Shown here: positions 1-8,992 of the stretch, in pieces
How positions within the stretch are numbered: the first letter of the stretch is position 1
Layout: the number at the start of each line of letters is the position of its first letter
Assembly: GCF_003258835.1 (NCBI RefSeq)
Contig: NZ_NPEV01000006.1
Coordinates: forward strand, 51,250 to 115,249
From: Rhodobium orientis
Lineage (GTDB): Bacteria > Pseudomonadota > Alphaproteobacteria > Rhizobiales > Rhodobiaceae
Direction: 5' to 3'
Length of the DNA stretch: 64,000 nucleotides
Position numbers and translations under genes: made by a program
Notes under the pieces: model-generated
Seen by the model: the letters and a program-made list of their open reading frames with translations, nothing else
What the model was told of the DNA's origin: nothing
Databases searched by the model: none

Positions 1-71
1 CGCCGGGCCTCCGGCGCGGACGAGGGTTGATGTCAGTCAGAAGGGTCGCCCTTTTATGAGGGCTTATGCGA

Positions 72-1112
72 TCAGTCGCAGACCTCGACGGTGCCCGTCT
101 TGACGCCCTGGCAGACGGTTTCCTTGCTCACCCAGCCGGCGTCGATGACGACGTCGAGATTGTCGCGGGTGATCGGAATCGGCGCCAGGAACGTGGAAAT
201 CATCTCCACGCCCTTCGGCCCGCCGGAGAATTTCTGCGCACCCTCGACATCGGCCATCTTGGTGCCCTTTGCCATTTCCACGGCGATCTTGGCGGCCGCC
301 TTGCCGAGTTCGCGGGAGTCCTTCCAGACCGACACGGTCTGGGTGCCGAGCGCGATGCGGTTGAGGGCCGCGTGGTCGCCGTCCTGGCCGGAGACCGGAA
401 CCGAGCCGGCCATGCCTTGCGCGGAGAGCGCGGCGATGGCGCCGCCGGCGGTGCCGTCATTGGAGGCGACGACCGCGTCGACGTCGTTGTTGTTGGCGGT
501 CAGGAACTGCTCCATGTTGCGCTGGGCGTTGGCCGGCAGCCAGCTATCGGTATAGGCCTCGCCGACGTTCTTGATCTTGCCGGAATCGAGCGCTTCCTTC
601 AGCACTTCCATCTGGCCGGAGAACAGGAAGTCCGCGTTCGGGTCGGCAGCATTGCCCTTAATGAAGACGTAATTGCCTTCCGGCTGCACCTTGAAGACCT
701 CGCGGGCCTGCATGCGGCCGACTTCCTTGTTATCGAAGGTGATGTAGAAGGCGTCGGGGTTCTCGATCAGGCGGTCGTAGCCGACCACCGGAATGCCCTC
801 GTTGACGGCCTTCTGGACGGCCGGGGCGATGGCGTCGGTGTCCTGGGCGAGAATGATCAGCGCGTCGGCGCCGTTGGCGATCAGGCTCTCCACGTCGGTG
901 AGCTGCTTGGCGGCGGACGACTGGGCATCGGCCGAGATGTACTTGGCACCGGCCTCGTCAAGGGCTTCCTTGATCGCTGCCTCGTCGGTCTTCCAGCGCT
1001 CTTCCTGGAAGTTCGACCAGGACACGCCGACCACGAGATCGTCAGCCAGGGCCACCGTCGCCATGGTCGTGGCGATCGCGGCCCCCGCAATGAGGGTAAC
1101 GAACTTTTTCAT
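72..1112 (-). CDS. xylF: D-xylose ABC transporter, periplasmic substrate-binding protein
   Basis: This is a periplasmic binding protein of the sugar (type 1) family that captures D-xylose for an ABC importer. The ATG at 1112 is chosen because a GGGAGGA ribosome site lies just upstream and because it begins a clean signal peptide ([10 protein letters not shown]..., cleavage likely after ATVALA). The 346-residue length is typical. The mature start [17 protein letters not shown] and the C-terminal [15 protein letters not shown] are characteristic of XylF. It is divergent from a ROK regulator, a common arrangement for xylose operons. The expected xylG and xylH genes would lie to the left, outside the window. 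The xylose specificity is inferred from family resemblance. Confidence 0.9.
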   Translation of the reverse strand: MKKFVTLIAGAAIATTMATVALADDLVVGVSWSNFQEERWKTDEAAIKEALDEAGAKYISADAQSSAAKQLTDVESLIANGADALIILAQDTDAIAPAVQKAVNEGIPVVGYDRLIENPDAFYITFDNKEVGRMQAREVFKVQPEGNYVFIKGNAADPNADFLFSGQMEVLKEALDSGKIKNVGEAYTDSWLPANAQRNMEQFLTANNNDVDAVVASNDGTAGGAIAALSAQGMAGSVPVSGQDGDHAALNRIALGTQTVSVWKDSRELGKAAAKIAVEMAKGTKMADVEGAQKFSGGPKGVEMISTFLAPIPITRDNLDVVIDAGWVSKETVCQGVKTGTVEVCD

Positions 1113-1378
1113 GAGATCCTCCCGGTGTTCCGGCGAACACCAATCCATTTTTGATCACGTCTCGCCGGAAGGCTGCGTGAATTTCTGTATGACGGGTCTT
1201 ATTTTTTTCGAGACCCGAGAAAAAGAGTGACGCAATTCCAAATTTGCGTCAACATCTAAACACCACTCCCCGGCAAAAAGACCGGAACGGAAACTCCGGG
1301 CCGGAACCGGGTGCACAAAAAGCCGGGAAACCAACGAAAACCCGGACCCTTCGGAAACGCTCGATCGACACGCCAGCC
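1113..1378. promoter_or_regulatory. Divergent xylF / ROK regulator control region
   Basis: This 266-bp intergenic stretch is AT-rich relative to its surroundings and must hold the promoters of both divergent genes. It contains two separate inverted repeats, at 1193-1217 (CGGGTCT / AGACCCG, 11-nt spacer) and 1228-1251 (listed separately). I could not assign -35/-10 boxes with confidence. Confidence 0.6.
1228..1251. promoter_or_regulatory. Palindromic operator candidate for the ROK regulator
   Basis: TGACGCAA and its exact reverse complement TTGCGTCA are separated by 8 nt, giving a 24-bp dyad with 8-bp perfect arms. It sits between xylF and the regulator gene, where a ROK repressor would be expected to bind. 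The link to the regulator is inference from position and symmetry. Confidence 0.5.
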
Positions 1379-2647
1379 ATGTCCTACCGCACCGTCAAGG
1401 CCGACAGCGAAACCGTCCGGCGCCAGAACCGCCACCTGATCCTCGACCGGGTCCGGCGGCACGGATCCGTCTCGCGCACCTGGCTCGCCGCCTCCACCCA
1501 GCTCTCCTCCGCGACCATTTCGGCGATCACCGGCGACCTCATCGCCGAGGGCGCCCTCATCGAGGCGCGCGGCAAGCGCCCGGCGGGAACGCCGCGCGGC
1601 CGGCCGCAGGTCCGCCTCAAGCTCAATCCCGATTTCGCCCGGGTCGTCGGCGTGCTGGCGTCCGTCGAAGAGATCGGCGTCGTCGTCGCCGACTATTCCG
1701 GCGCCACCGTTGCCAGCCGCAAGACCTCGATCGCCGGCGCCCGGCTCGGCGCGCGCGAGACCGTGGAGGCGATCGCCGGCGAGATCGAGGCGGCGCTGGC
1801 CACTGAGAACATTCCGCTCGATACGGTCCGCCGCCAGGTGGTCGCGGTGCAGGGCATCGTCGATGCCTCGCGCCAGCGGCTCCTGTGGACCCCCTTCTCC
1901 ACCGTCCGCGACATCAACCTTGCCGAACCGCTCGGCGCCCGGCTCGGCGTGCCGACAAGCGTCGTCAACGACTGCGCGACCATGGTCGAAGGTCTGCACT
2001 GGGCCGAGCCCGACCGCTACAGCGGCGATTTCGTCGTCGTGCTGGTCGGCTGCGGCGTCGGCATGGGGCTCTATCTCAACGGCCGCAATTTTTCCGGCTG
2101 GCGCTCGTCGGCGGCAGAACTCGGCCACACCATCCACCGGCCGGAAGGCGCGCTCTGCCGCTGCGGCCGGCACGGCTGCATCGAGGCCTATTCCGGCGAC
2201 TACGCCATCTGGAGGACGGCTAACGGGCTCGACCCGAAGACCAACCCAGCCTTCATCAATCCGAGTGCGGAGGAGATGGCGGACCTTGCCAGCAGGGCCC
2301 GCGCCGGCGACGACGCCGCGCTCCTTGCCTTTCGCGATGCCGGCACGGCGCTCGGCCACGGCCTTGCCAGGGTCTTTGCCCTCGTCGATCCGCGCAAGAT
2401 CGTCTTCACCGGCACCGGCATGCCCTATTTCGACCTCCTGGAGCCGCATATCCGCAAGGGATATGACGACGGGCTCGTCGAGGCGCTGTTTTATCCGCTG
2501 GAATTCGACCTTGTCGCCGACGAGACCGCGCTGGTCTTCAAAGGCACGGTGATGGACGCGCTCTCCGCCCTCGACCGGGACATTTCACGGGCGGCGCATG
2601 CGAGCGCGGTCCCGGCCGCGGACCGCAACGCATCGTCGCTTTCCTGA
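1379..2647 (+). CDS. ROK family transcriptional regulator (XylR-like)
   Basis: This protein has an N-terminal winged-helix DNA-binding region (about residues 15-75) and a C-terminal ROK sugar-kinase-like domain. The ROK zinc motif CRCGRHGCIEAYSG is intact near residue 260, preceded by AELGHT. Proteins of this type usually repress sugar uptake genes and respond to the sugar. The divergent xylF suggests xylose or a related pentose. The start at 1379 (MSYRTVKADS) fits the family; the frame stays open upstream to 1244, but that extension is low-complexity, basic and overlaps the operator-like dyad. Product length is 422 residues. Confidence 0.85.
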   Translation: MSYRTVKADSETVRRQNRHLILDRVRRHGSVSRTWLAASTQLSSATISAITGDLIAEGALIEARGKRPAGTPRGRPQVRLKLNPDFARVVGVLASVEEIGVVVADYSGATVASRKTSIAGARLGARETVEAIAGEIEAALATENIPLDTVRRQVVAVQGIVDASRQRLLWTPFSTVRDINLAEPLGARLGVPTSVVNDCATMVEGLHWAEPDRYSGDFVVVLVGCGVGMGLYLNGRNFSGWRSSAAELGHTIHRPEGALCRCGRHGCIEAYSGDYAIWRTANGLDPKTNPAFINPSAEEMADLASRARAGDDAALLAFRDAGTALGHGLARVFALVDPRKIVFTGTGMPYFDLLEPHIRKGYDDGLVEALFYPLEFDLVADETALVFKGTVMDALSALDRDISRAAHASAVPAADRNASSLS

Positions 2648-2954
2648 CCACGTCGTCCGGAGTAAGACCGCTCTTCACTGCTTACTGGAATACATCTAAC
2701 TAACTTTTTCAATTCATTGGGTTATACGATAGTGGCAGTTTTCGCCGACCGCGCTGCCACGGTGCGACAGGAAAGCGGCCGGACAGGCTTTTTAGATGTT
2801 GAATTCATCCCCGTATGCCGCCTATACGGAGACCTTCCCGCCGCGGCGACATCGTGACCGCTTCTGCTGCCGCCATCGTGACGACACGATGGACCGGCAT
2901 AGCAACGGTTGACGCTTTTCTTGCCGCGTCCGATCCGTCTTTTCGAGCCCGACA
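2648..2954. other. Intergenic region, no gene assigned
   Basis: This is about 307 bp after the ROK gene, with an AT-rich patch around 2685-2730 that could contain the promoter of the next gene. An overlapping frame from 2815 is open but is Arg/Ser/Pro-rich with no recognisable features, so I did not call it. Confidence 0.5.
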
Positions 2955-3329
2955 ATGCCCGACAACACCACCTACTACGACACCTCGACCGGCCGCAGCG
3001 ACGAGATCGACACGCTCATCGCCGTTGCCGCGACGGCTGTCGAGGGTCCCGTGGCAGCGTTTGTCAGGGATATGTCGGAGCGGCTGGCGACCATCGAGGC
3101 GGAGACCCCGTACAAGCTCGGCATCAACGAGACGCGAATCGCCAAGGAGATCGCCCGCGCGCTGGTGCTGGACATCGTCCATGGCGGCATCCGCTCGTTC
3201 GAGAACGGCAAGGCGCTGCGCAGCGACACGGTGCTGGAGGTCTACGAGCAGGCGTGCGTCGAGGCCGAACGCGCGGTCGAGCTGGCCCTCAGGCGCAGCG
3301 CCGGCGACGGGGACGACGAAGAAAACTAG
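2955..3329 (+). CDS. Hypothetical protein, acidic, 124 aa
   Basis: I do not recognise this protein. It is soluble-looking, with no signal peptide or membrane segment, predicted mostly helical, and ends in a strongly acidic tail (GDGDDEEN). ATG 2955 begins MPDNTTYYDTSTGRSDEID. Its stop codon overlaps the stop of the convergent gene: both use the CTAG at 3326-3329. Codon use resembles the neighbouring genes, which supports it being real. No function can be assigned. Confidence 0.6.
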   Translation: MPDNTTYYDTSTGRSDEIDTLIAVAATAVEGPVAAFVRDMSERLATIEAETPYKLGINETRIAKEIARALVLDIVHGGIRSFENGKALRSDTVLEVYEQACVEAERAVELALRRSAGDGDDEEN

Positions 3330-3571
3330 CCCTGCCGGCCCTCGGCCAGGCGCAGGCGCATTTCCTCGTTGATTCGCTTCAGCTTTTCCAGGCTCTCTTC
3401 ATAGGCAGCAAAGCGCGAGCTCAGCTCGCGCGCCGCAGACAGCGCACCGGGCTCCGGCGTCGCAGCGCGGGCCGGTTCTGCGCGCGCCGCTTCGGCGGCC
3501 GCCGTCGGCGGGTCCTGGCGAATGAGGCTCAGATTCGAGGTTCTTGACGGGAACTGAAAGGCATTGGCCAT
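3326..3571 (-). CDS. Hypothetical protein with C-terminal coiled coil, 81 aa
   Basis: A small protein with a probably disordered, Ala/Pro-rich N-terminal half (MANAFQFPSRTSNLSLIRQ...) and a C-terminal helix likely to form a coiled coil (SSRFAAYEESLEKLKRINEE). The ATG at 3571 is preferred over the longer frame to 3619 because a GGAG site precedes it. It is convergent with the 124-aa gene, sharing the CTAG stop. I do not recognise a family. Confidence 0.5.
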   Translation of the reverse strand: MANAFQFPSRTSNLSLIRQDPPTAAAEAARAEPARAATPEPGALSAARELSSRFAAYEESLEKLKRINEEMRLRLAEGRQG

Positions 3572-3626
3572 CGCGTCCGCTCCAGCAGGTCTCACGTTTC
3601 GGAAATGTCGGGGACGCAACCACAGA

Positions 3627-3641
3627 CCGAATCAGATTCGG
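3627..3641. promoter_or_regulatory. 15-bp perfect palindrome between divergent genes
   Basis: CCGAATC-A-GATTCGG is a perfect dyad in the 250-bp region separating the leftward 81-aa gene and the rightward DUF302 gene. Its position suggests an operator, but no local regulator gene is evident. Confidence 0.35.
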
Positions 3642-3821
3642 CTCATACTTTCCGTACCTTAGCGATCCAGGCGAAAATGTGCCAGCGCTAATGCACGCAA
3701 CCTTTCCGGGCCGCCGACGCATTGCAGCTCCGAAGCATTGGACATGGAGCACGAACCGGCGCAAACTCATGCATCTTTTTGAATATAACGGCTCGGCAAA
3801 CGGGCCGGACGGGAGGATGTC

Positions 3822-4304
3822 ATGCTATCCATTTCGCGCGGTTTCGCGATTGTACTCGGCCTTGTCATGCTGGCGGCACCGCTAGCGGCCTCGGCCGCTT
3901 CCGGGCTGTTCGTGCGTCAGGTTGAAAGCGACTTCGACAGCGTCGCCTTCGACGTCAACGATGCCATCGTCAATCGCGGCTATGTGGTCGACTATACCGG
4001 CCGGATCGGCGAGATGCTGAAGCGTACCGAGGCCGACGTCGGCGCCGACGCCTCGCCCTACGTCAACGCGCAGATGACCCAGTTCTGCTCGGCCGTGCTG
4101 TCGCGAAAGGCGATGGAGGCCGACCCGCAGAACATCGCCTTTTGCCCCTACACGATCTTCTATTTCGAGCGCAGCGATGCGCCCGGCACCGTCCATGTTG
4201 GGTTCCGCCGGCTGGCAGGCGCCGAAACGCCGGCCTCGGAAGCCGCCCTCGGCGAGATCAACGCACTTCTGGAAGAGATTGTCACGGAAGTGACGGGCGA
4301 GTAG
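3822..4304 (+). CDS. DUF302 family periplasmic protein
   Basis: This 160-residue protein starts with a signal peptide (MLSISRGFAIVLGLVMLAAP..., cleavage near ASAASG). The mature part matches the DUF302 pattern: an early VESDFDSVAFDVNDAI stretch and the later FCSAVLSRKAMEADPQNIAF and CPYTIFYFE segments. Members are small secreted or exported proteins of unknown role. It is followed 4 bp later by the convergent stop of the M20 peptidase, so it probably forms its own transcript. Confidence 0.75.
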   Translation: MLSISRGFAIVLGLVMLAAPLAASAASGLFVRQVESDFDSVAFDVNDAIVNRGYVVDYTGRIGEMLKRTEADVGADASPYVNAQMTQFCSAVLSRKAMEADPQNIAFCPYTIFYFERSDAPGTVHVGFRRLAGAETPASEAALGEINALLEEIVTEVTGE

Positions 4305-4308
4305 GGAC

Positions 4309-5550
4309 CTACGCCCCCTCGCCCGTCGAAAGCGTCCCGGAAAGGATGTCGGCAAGGGTGCGGGCCACCACGGCCGTTGCCGCATGCAGATCGTCGAGCG
4401 CGATGTGCTCGTCGGCGCTGTGGGCGCTCATCTCGCGGATGTCCTTGGGTCCCGCGCCGTAGAGCACGGTCGGGATGCCGGCCGCGGCATAATGGCGGGC
4501 ATCGGTGTAGAGCGGCACTCCGGTGATCGGCACGTCCGAGCCGAGCACCGCGCCGGCGTTTTCCTGCACCAGTTGGGCGAGCGGCAGGGTCTCCGGCGCC
4601 GGGCACAGCGGCTCGGCCAGCATCTTGCGCCGGCATTCCACGTCGAGACCCTCAAGCGCCGGCGTCGCTTCGGTGACGAGCTCGATGAGGCCGGCCTCGA
4701 CCGCCTCGCCGTCCTCTTCCGGGATCAGCCGCCGGTCGAGCTGCAGCACGACCCGGTCCGGCACCACGTTGAAGCTGATGCCGCCGGTGATCATGCCGAC
4801 CGTCAGCTTGGCCGTGCCGATGCCGGGCTCGGCGCTGCGGATGCCGGAAAGCCGGTCGCGTTCGGCATAGAGGGCGGTCAGGATCGGCGTTGCCGCGGCG
4901 AGCGCATCGACGCCCGTCTCCGGGATCGCGGCGTGGGCCTGGCGGCCGCGCACGACGATCTCCAGATGCAGGCAGCCATTGTGGGCCGTCGTCACCACGT
5001 GGGTGATGCCGGACGAAATGGCGAAGTCCGGCTTGCTGAGCCCCTGGCCGAGGATCCAGGACGGCCCGAGCGCGCCGCCGACCTCGCCGTCGAAGGTGAC
5101 GTGCAGTTCGACCGCGCCGTTAAGCCCCTCGGCGGCCGCGTCGATGAGGGCGAGCAGCGCGAAGGTGTAGGTGGCGATGTCGCATTTGGCGTCGGCCGCG
5201 CCCCGGCCGTAGATGGCGCCGCCGCGCTTGTGGCCGCCGAAGGGGTCCTCCGACCAGCCGTCGCCCGGCGGCACGGCGTCGCCATGGGCCTGCAGCACCA
5301 CGGTCGGCCCGGTGCCCTCGCCGAAGGTCTTGCGCACCAGGAGGTTGGCGGTGCTGCGCATGCCGTATTGGTGGACGAAAGGTTTCGGAACCGGCAGGCG
5401 GGCGACCTCAAAGCCCTGCTTTTCCAGGAGCTTTGCCACCGATTCGGAAACCTTGGCGCATTTGCCGGGCGGATTGCTGCTCGGGATGCGGATCAGGCTT
5501 TTCAGGAAACCGATCTGGTCGTCGAAGCGTGCGTCGATATCGGGGGTCAT
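4309..5550 (-). CDS. M20 family metallopeptidase (ArgE/DapE-like)
   Basis: A zinc-dependent amidohydrolase fold of about 413 residues. Metal-site motifs are visible: QAHGDAVPPGDGW (His and Asp of HxD), GRGAADAKCD (the bridging Asp region), and a C-terminal His segment (SAHSADEHIAL). The usual DEE motif, which supplies the catalytic Glu and a zinc-binding Glu, reads FDGEVGG, so the position of the general base appears to be Gly. Substrate is unknown; relatives deacylate or cleave N-acyl amino acids and small peptides. The start is uncertain: ATG 5550 is used, but an in-frame GTG at 5562 also works. Confidence 0.8.
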   Translation of the reverse strand: MTPDIDARFDDQIGFLKSLIRIPSSNPPGKCAKVSESVAKLLEKQGFEVARLPVPKPFVHQYGMRSTANLLVRKTFGEGTGPTVVLQAHGDAVPPGDGWSEDPFGGHKRGGAIYGRGAADAKCDIATYTFALLALIDAAAEGLNGAVELHVTFDGEVGGALGPSWILGQGLSKPDFAISSGITHVVTTAHNGCLHLEIVVRGRQAHAAIPETGVDALAAATPILTALYAERDRLSGIRSAEPGIGTAKLTVGMITGGISFNVVPDRVVLQLDRRLIPEEDGEAVEAGLIELVTEATPALEGLDVECRRKMLAEPLCPAPETLPLAQLVQENAGAVLGSDVPITGVPLYTDARHYAAAGIPTVLYGAGPKDIREMSAHSADEHIALDDLHAATAVVARTLADILSGTLSTGEGA

Positions 5551-5705
5551 GCCGCAACGCACCCCGCCGCTTGGCGCGCGCGGCCGCTTTGCGGCGGGCG
5601 TCTACTGTCCGGGTCGTCGGTCACGAAAGGGTTCCAGGGTCATTCAGGTGCCGGCGATCTTGCAACCATTCGCCGGCGCGGCCAAGGGATAATGGACCGC
5701 GATTT

Positions 5706-5736
5706 CAAAAAAACCGGCGCCACAAGGCGGCGCCGG
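5706..5736 (-). terminator. Rho-independent terminator of the BMP transporter operon
   Basis: An 8-bp perfect stem (CCGGCGCC / GGCGCCGG, 7-nt loop) is flanked on the plus strand by a run of seven A, so the leftward transcript ends in a U-tract. It lies just downstream of the BMP substrate-binding gene. Confidence 0.85.
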
Positions 5737-5784
5737 CTGTTTCCATCGATGGGGCCGCAGCTTTCGCGGCCCGTTTCGACCGGC

Positions 5785-6855
5785 CTACTTCGGAAGCTGG
5801 TCGTCGATGCCCTTGACGTACCAGTTCATGCCGAGGAGCGTGCCGTCGTCGAGCGCCTCACCCTCGCCGATGACCTGGGTGCCGTCCTGCTTGAAGATCG
5901 GCCCCTTGAAGGGATGCAGCTCGCCGGATTCGATCGCCGCCTGGGTGGCCTTGGCCTCCTCTGCGACTTCCGCCGGCATGTTGGTGTAGGGCGCCATAAC
6001 GACCAGGCCGTCCTTCAGGCCCTCCCAGCTCGCCTGGGACTTCCAGGTGCCGTCGATGACCGCCTGGATGCGCCTGACATAGTACGGGCCCCAATGGTCC
6101 TCGATGGCCGTCAACTGGGCCTTCGGCGCGAACTCGATCATGTCGTGGGCCTGGCCGAAGCCCTGCAGGCCGCGCTCCTGGGCGATCTGCAGCGGTGCCG
6201 GCGAGTCGGTGTGCTGGACGGAGACGTCGGCGCCCTGGTCGAACAGGGCCTTGGCGGCGTCGCCCTCCTTGCCCGGATCAAACCAGGTGTTGACCCAGAC
6301 GACCTTGATCTTGAAGTCCGGATTGACCGACTGGGCGCCGAGCATGAAGGCGTTGATGCCCATCACCACTTCCGGGATCGGGAAGGAGGCGATGTAGCCG
6401 GCGACGCCGTTCTTGGAGACCTTGGCCGCGATCTGGCCGATGATGTAGCGGCCCTCATAGAAGCGGGCGTTGTAGGAGGTGACGTTTTCCGCCGTCTTGA
6501 AGCCGGTGGCGTGCTCGAACTTGATGTCCGGGAACTTCTTGGCGACCTTGATGGTCGGATCCATGAAGCCGAAGGAGGTGGTGAAGATGATGTTGCAGCC
6601 GGAGCGGGCGAAGCGCTCGATGGCGCGTTCGGCGTCCGGACCTTCCGGAATGCTTTCCACATAGGCGGTCTCGACGGCGTCGCCGAGCTTCTCTTCGGCG
6701 TAGAGCCGGGCGGTGTCGTGGCCCTGGGACCAGCCGCCGTCATTGTGCGGCCCGACATAGACGAAGCAGGCCTTGACCTTGTCGGCGGCGTTGGCGCCTC
6801 CGGCCATCATGCCGAGGGCGAGGACCGCTCCGGCGAGGGCGAAGCTTTTGCGCAT
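5785..6855 (-). CDS. BMP family ABC transporter substrate-binding protein
   Basis: This is the substrate-binding lipoprotein-like (Med/PnrA, BMP) component of the importer encoded upstream in the same operon. The start at 6855 (MRKSFALAGAVLALGMMAGG) has an AGGGAGA site and begins a signal peptide cleaved near ANAADK. Family landmarks include KVKACFVYVGPHNDGGWSQ near the mature N-terminus and the ITTSFGFMD-type segment (IIFTTSFGFMDP). BMP proteins with this operon layout transport purine nucleosides or related compounds. It is the last gene of the operon, 123 bp after the second permease, and is followed by a terminator. Exact substrate is inference. Confidence 0.9.
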   Translation of the reverse strand: MRKSFALAGAVLALGMMAGGANAADKVKACFVYVGPHNDGGWSQGHDTARLYAEEKLGDAVETAYVESIPEGPDAERAIERFARSGCNIIFTTSFGFMDPTIKVAKKFPDIKFEHATGFKTAENVTSYNARFYEGRYIIGQIAAKVSKNGVAGYIASFPIPEVVMGINAFMLGAQSVNPDFKIKVVWVNTWFDPGKEGDAAKALFDQGADVSVQHTDSPAPLQIAQERGLQGFGQAHDMIEFAPKAQLTAIEDHWGPYYVRRIQAVIDGTWKSQASWEGLKDGLVVMAPYTNMPAEVAEEAKATQAAIESGELHPFKGPIFKQDGTQVIGEGEALDDGTLLGMNWYVKGIDDQLPK

Positions 6856-6978
6856 GGATAAATCTCCCTGTTCGCGGCGGGCGAGACAAAACGCCCGCCG
6901 GTTTGACGTCAGTGAACCCCTCATGAGCGTAAAACTTGCGCCATTAGACGGGTCCGTACAAGAGCGTGCCGGCCGCGC

Positions 6979-7899
6979 TCAGCGATCGGGCACGAAGGAC
7001 TGGCCGAGGCAGGCCGGCGTGTTGACCCTCAACAGCGTGCGGTCGCGCGAGATGATGACGAGCACGATGACGGTGGTGAGGTAGGGCAGCATCGACAGGA
7101 ACTGCGAGGGGATGCCGACGCCGATGGCCTGGGCGTGAAGCTGCAGGATGCTGACGGCGCCGAACAGCACCGCACCGATGACGATGCGCGACGGCAGCCA
7201 GGTGGCGAAGACGACGAGGGCGAGCGCGATCCAGCCACGCCCACCGGTCATGTTCTGGGTCCATTGCGGCGTGTAGACGAGCGAAAGGTAGCCGCCGCCG
7301 AGACCGGCGCAGGCGCCTCCGAACATCACCGCCAGGAAGCGCACCTTGATGACGTTGTAGCCGAGCGAATGGGCCGAGACGTGGTTGTCGCCGACGGCGC
7401 GCAGGATCAGCCCGGCGCGGGTGTGGAACAGGAACCACCAGACGCCGACGGCGAGCACGATGGCGAGATAGGTGAGCGGATCCTCGCCGAAGACGATCGG
7501 GCCGACCAGCGGAATGTCGCTCAGCACCGGGATATCGAGCTTCGGCAGGCCGATGCCGGGAATGCCCACATAGGCATTGCCGATCAGCGCCGAAAAGCCG
7601 AGGCCGAAGAGCGTCAGCGCCAGACCCGAGGCGACCTGGTTGCCGACGAAGATCAACGTGACGACGCCGAACAGCGCGGCCATCAGGGCGCCAGCGGCGG
7701 CGGCCGCGGCGATGGCGATCACCGGCTGGTCGGTGAGATGGGCGGCGGCAAAGCCGCAGACGGCGCCGACCGCCATCATGCCTTCGACACCCAGGTTGAG
7801 AACGCCGGAGCGCTCCGTCACCAGTTCGCCGATGGCCGCGAACAGGAGCGGTGTCGCCGCGGTGATGATGGTGAGTACGATGCCTTCGAACATCTCCAT
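6979..7899 (-). CDS. ABC transporter permease (nucleoside-type, second permease)
   Basis: A hydrophobic 306-residue inner-membrane protein with about eight to ten transmembrane segments and the conserved GELVTERSGVLNLGVEGMM stretch near residues 25-45, which is typical of branched-chain/BMP-type permeases (NupQ-like). It starts 4 bp after the stop of the first permease gene, with a GGAGGGAG site upstream. Together with the ATPase and the other permease it would form the transmembrane channel for the BMP-bound substrate. Confidence 0.88.
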   Translation of the reverse strand: MEMFEGIVLTIITAATPLLFAAIGELVTERSGVLNLGVEGMMAVGAVCGFAAAHLTDQPVIAIAAAAAAGALMAALFGVVTLIFVGNQVASGLALTLFGLGFSALIGNAYVGIPGIGLPKLDIPVLSDIPLVGPIVFGEDPLTYLAIVLAVGVWWFLFHTRAGLILRAVGDNHVSAHSLGYNVIKVRFLAVMFGGACAGLGGGYLSLVYTPQWTQNMTGGRGWIALALVVFATWLPSRIVIGAVLFGAVSILQLHAQAIGVGIPSQFLSMLPYLTTVIVLVIISRDRTLLRVNTPACLGQSFVPDR

Positions 7900-7903
7900 G
7901 ACG

Positions 7904-8992
7904 TCAGGCTCCCTCCGCCCGCGCGCCGGCGGCCGGCGTGCGCACGAGGCGGACCCGGTAGAAGATGAAGGTGTCGCAGGCGAGTACGAAAAACAGCAGC
8001 ATGCCCTGGAAGACGCGGGTGATCTGGTCGGACATGCCGAGTTCGATCTGCACCCCCTCGCCGCCCATATAGGAGAGCGCCAGTAAGAGGCCGGCGAAGA
8101 TGATGCCGATCGGATTGAGGCGGCCGAGGAAGGCGACGATGATGGCGGTGAAGCCGTAGCCCGGCGAGACCGACGTCCTCAGCATGCCGGTCGGGCCGGC
8201 GACCTCGCAGATGCCGGCGAGCCCGGCAAGGCCGCCGGAAATCAGGAACGCCAGCACCACCATCTTCTTGTGGCTGAAGCCGGCAAAGGCGCCGGCGCGC
8301 GGCGCCTGGCCGAGGACGGTGATCTGGAAGCCGGTGATCGTGCGGCGCAGCACGAACCAGGCGATGACGGCGATGACGATGGCAAAGACAGCGTTGAGCC
8401 GGACGCTGTCGCCGAAGACGACGGGCAGGATCTGGTCGCCGTCGAAGGGCCGGCTGTCGGGGAAATTGTGGCCCGCCGGATTGCGCCAGGGGCCGCGGGC
8501 GAGCCAGTCGACCATGAGCTGGGCGACATAGACCAGCATCAGGCTGGTCAGGATCTCGTTGGCCCCGAAGCGGGTCTTCAGGAGCGCCGGAATGGCACCG
8601 TAGGCCATGCCGCCGGCAATGCCGAGGATCAGCATCAGCGGCATCACCAGGGGGCCCTGGAAATCCGGAAACAGGATCGGCAGGGCCGAGCCGGCCATCG
8701 CGCCAGCGACGAGCTGGCCCTCGGCGCCGATGTTCCAGGTGTTGGAATAGAAGCAGAGCGACAGGCCGACGGCGATGATGACGATCGGCACCGCCTTGAC
8801 GATCAGCGCCTCCACCGACCACCACGCCGTCAGCGGCTCGATGAAATAGATGTAGAGCGCGCGGAACGGGTCGACGCCGACAGCGGAAAACACCAGAAAG
8901 CCAGCGACGACGGTGAGGAAGATCGCGACCAGCGGCGACAGCACCGCCATGGCGCGCGAGCGGTTCGGCCGGCGGACGAGCTCAATGCGCAT
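7904..8992 (-). CDS. ABC transporter permease (nucleoside-type, first permease)
   Basis: A 362-residue polytopic membrane protein. The [19 protein letters not shown] segment (about residues 83-102) is the conserved loop of the NupP-like permease family. The start overlaps the end of the ATPase gene by 11 bp, which suggests translational coupling. It is followed 4 bp later by the second permease. The C-terminus is short and polar ([12 protein letters not shown]). Confidence 0.88.
   Translation of the reverse strand: MRIELVRRPNRSRAMAVLSPLVAIFLTVVAGFLVFSAVGVDPFRALYIYFIEPLTAWWSVEALIVKAVPIVIIAVGLSLCFYSNTWNIGAEGQLVAGAMAGSALPILFPDFQGPLVMPLMLILGIAGGMAYGAIPALLKTRFGANEILTSLMLVYVAQLMVDWLARGPWRNPAGHNFPDSRPFDGDQILPVVFGDSVRLNAVFAIVIAVIAWFVLRRTITGFQITVLGQAPRAGAFAGFSHKKMVVLAFLISGGLAGLAGICEVAGPTGMLRTSVSPGYGFTAIIVAFLGRLNPIGIIFAGLLLALSYMGGEGVQIELGMSDQITRVFQGMLLFFVLACDTFIFYRVRLVRTPAAGARAEGA

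Noticed and set aside
1-71. Hairpins CGCCGG-gcct-CCGGCG (1-16) and AAGGG-tcg-CCCTT (41-53) downstream of xylF
   Set aside because: Neither has a T-run in the leftward direction, and the first is cut by the window edge, so a terminator cannot be supported.
2815-3372. A 185-codon plus-strand frame overlapping the 124-aa gene
   Set aside because: It is Arg/Ser/Pro-rich, typical of an out-of-frame shadow, and the 124-aa frame has better codon character.
4384-6861. An 825-codon plus-strand frame across the M20 peptidase and BMP genes
   Set aside because: It crosses two well-supported minus-strand genes and a terminator, and reads as Arg/Gly/Asp-rich shadow sequence.
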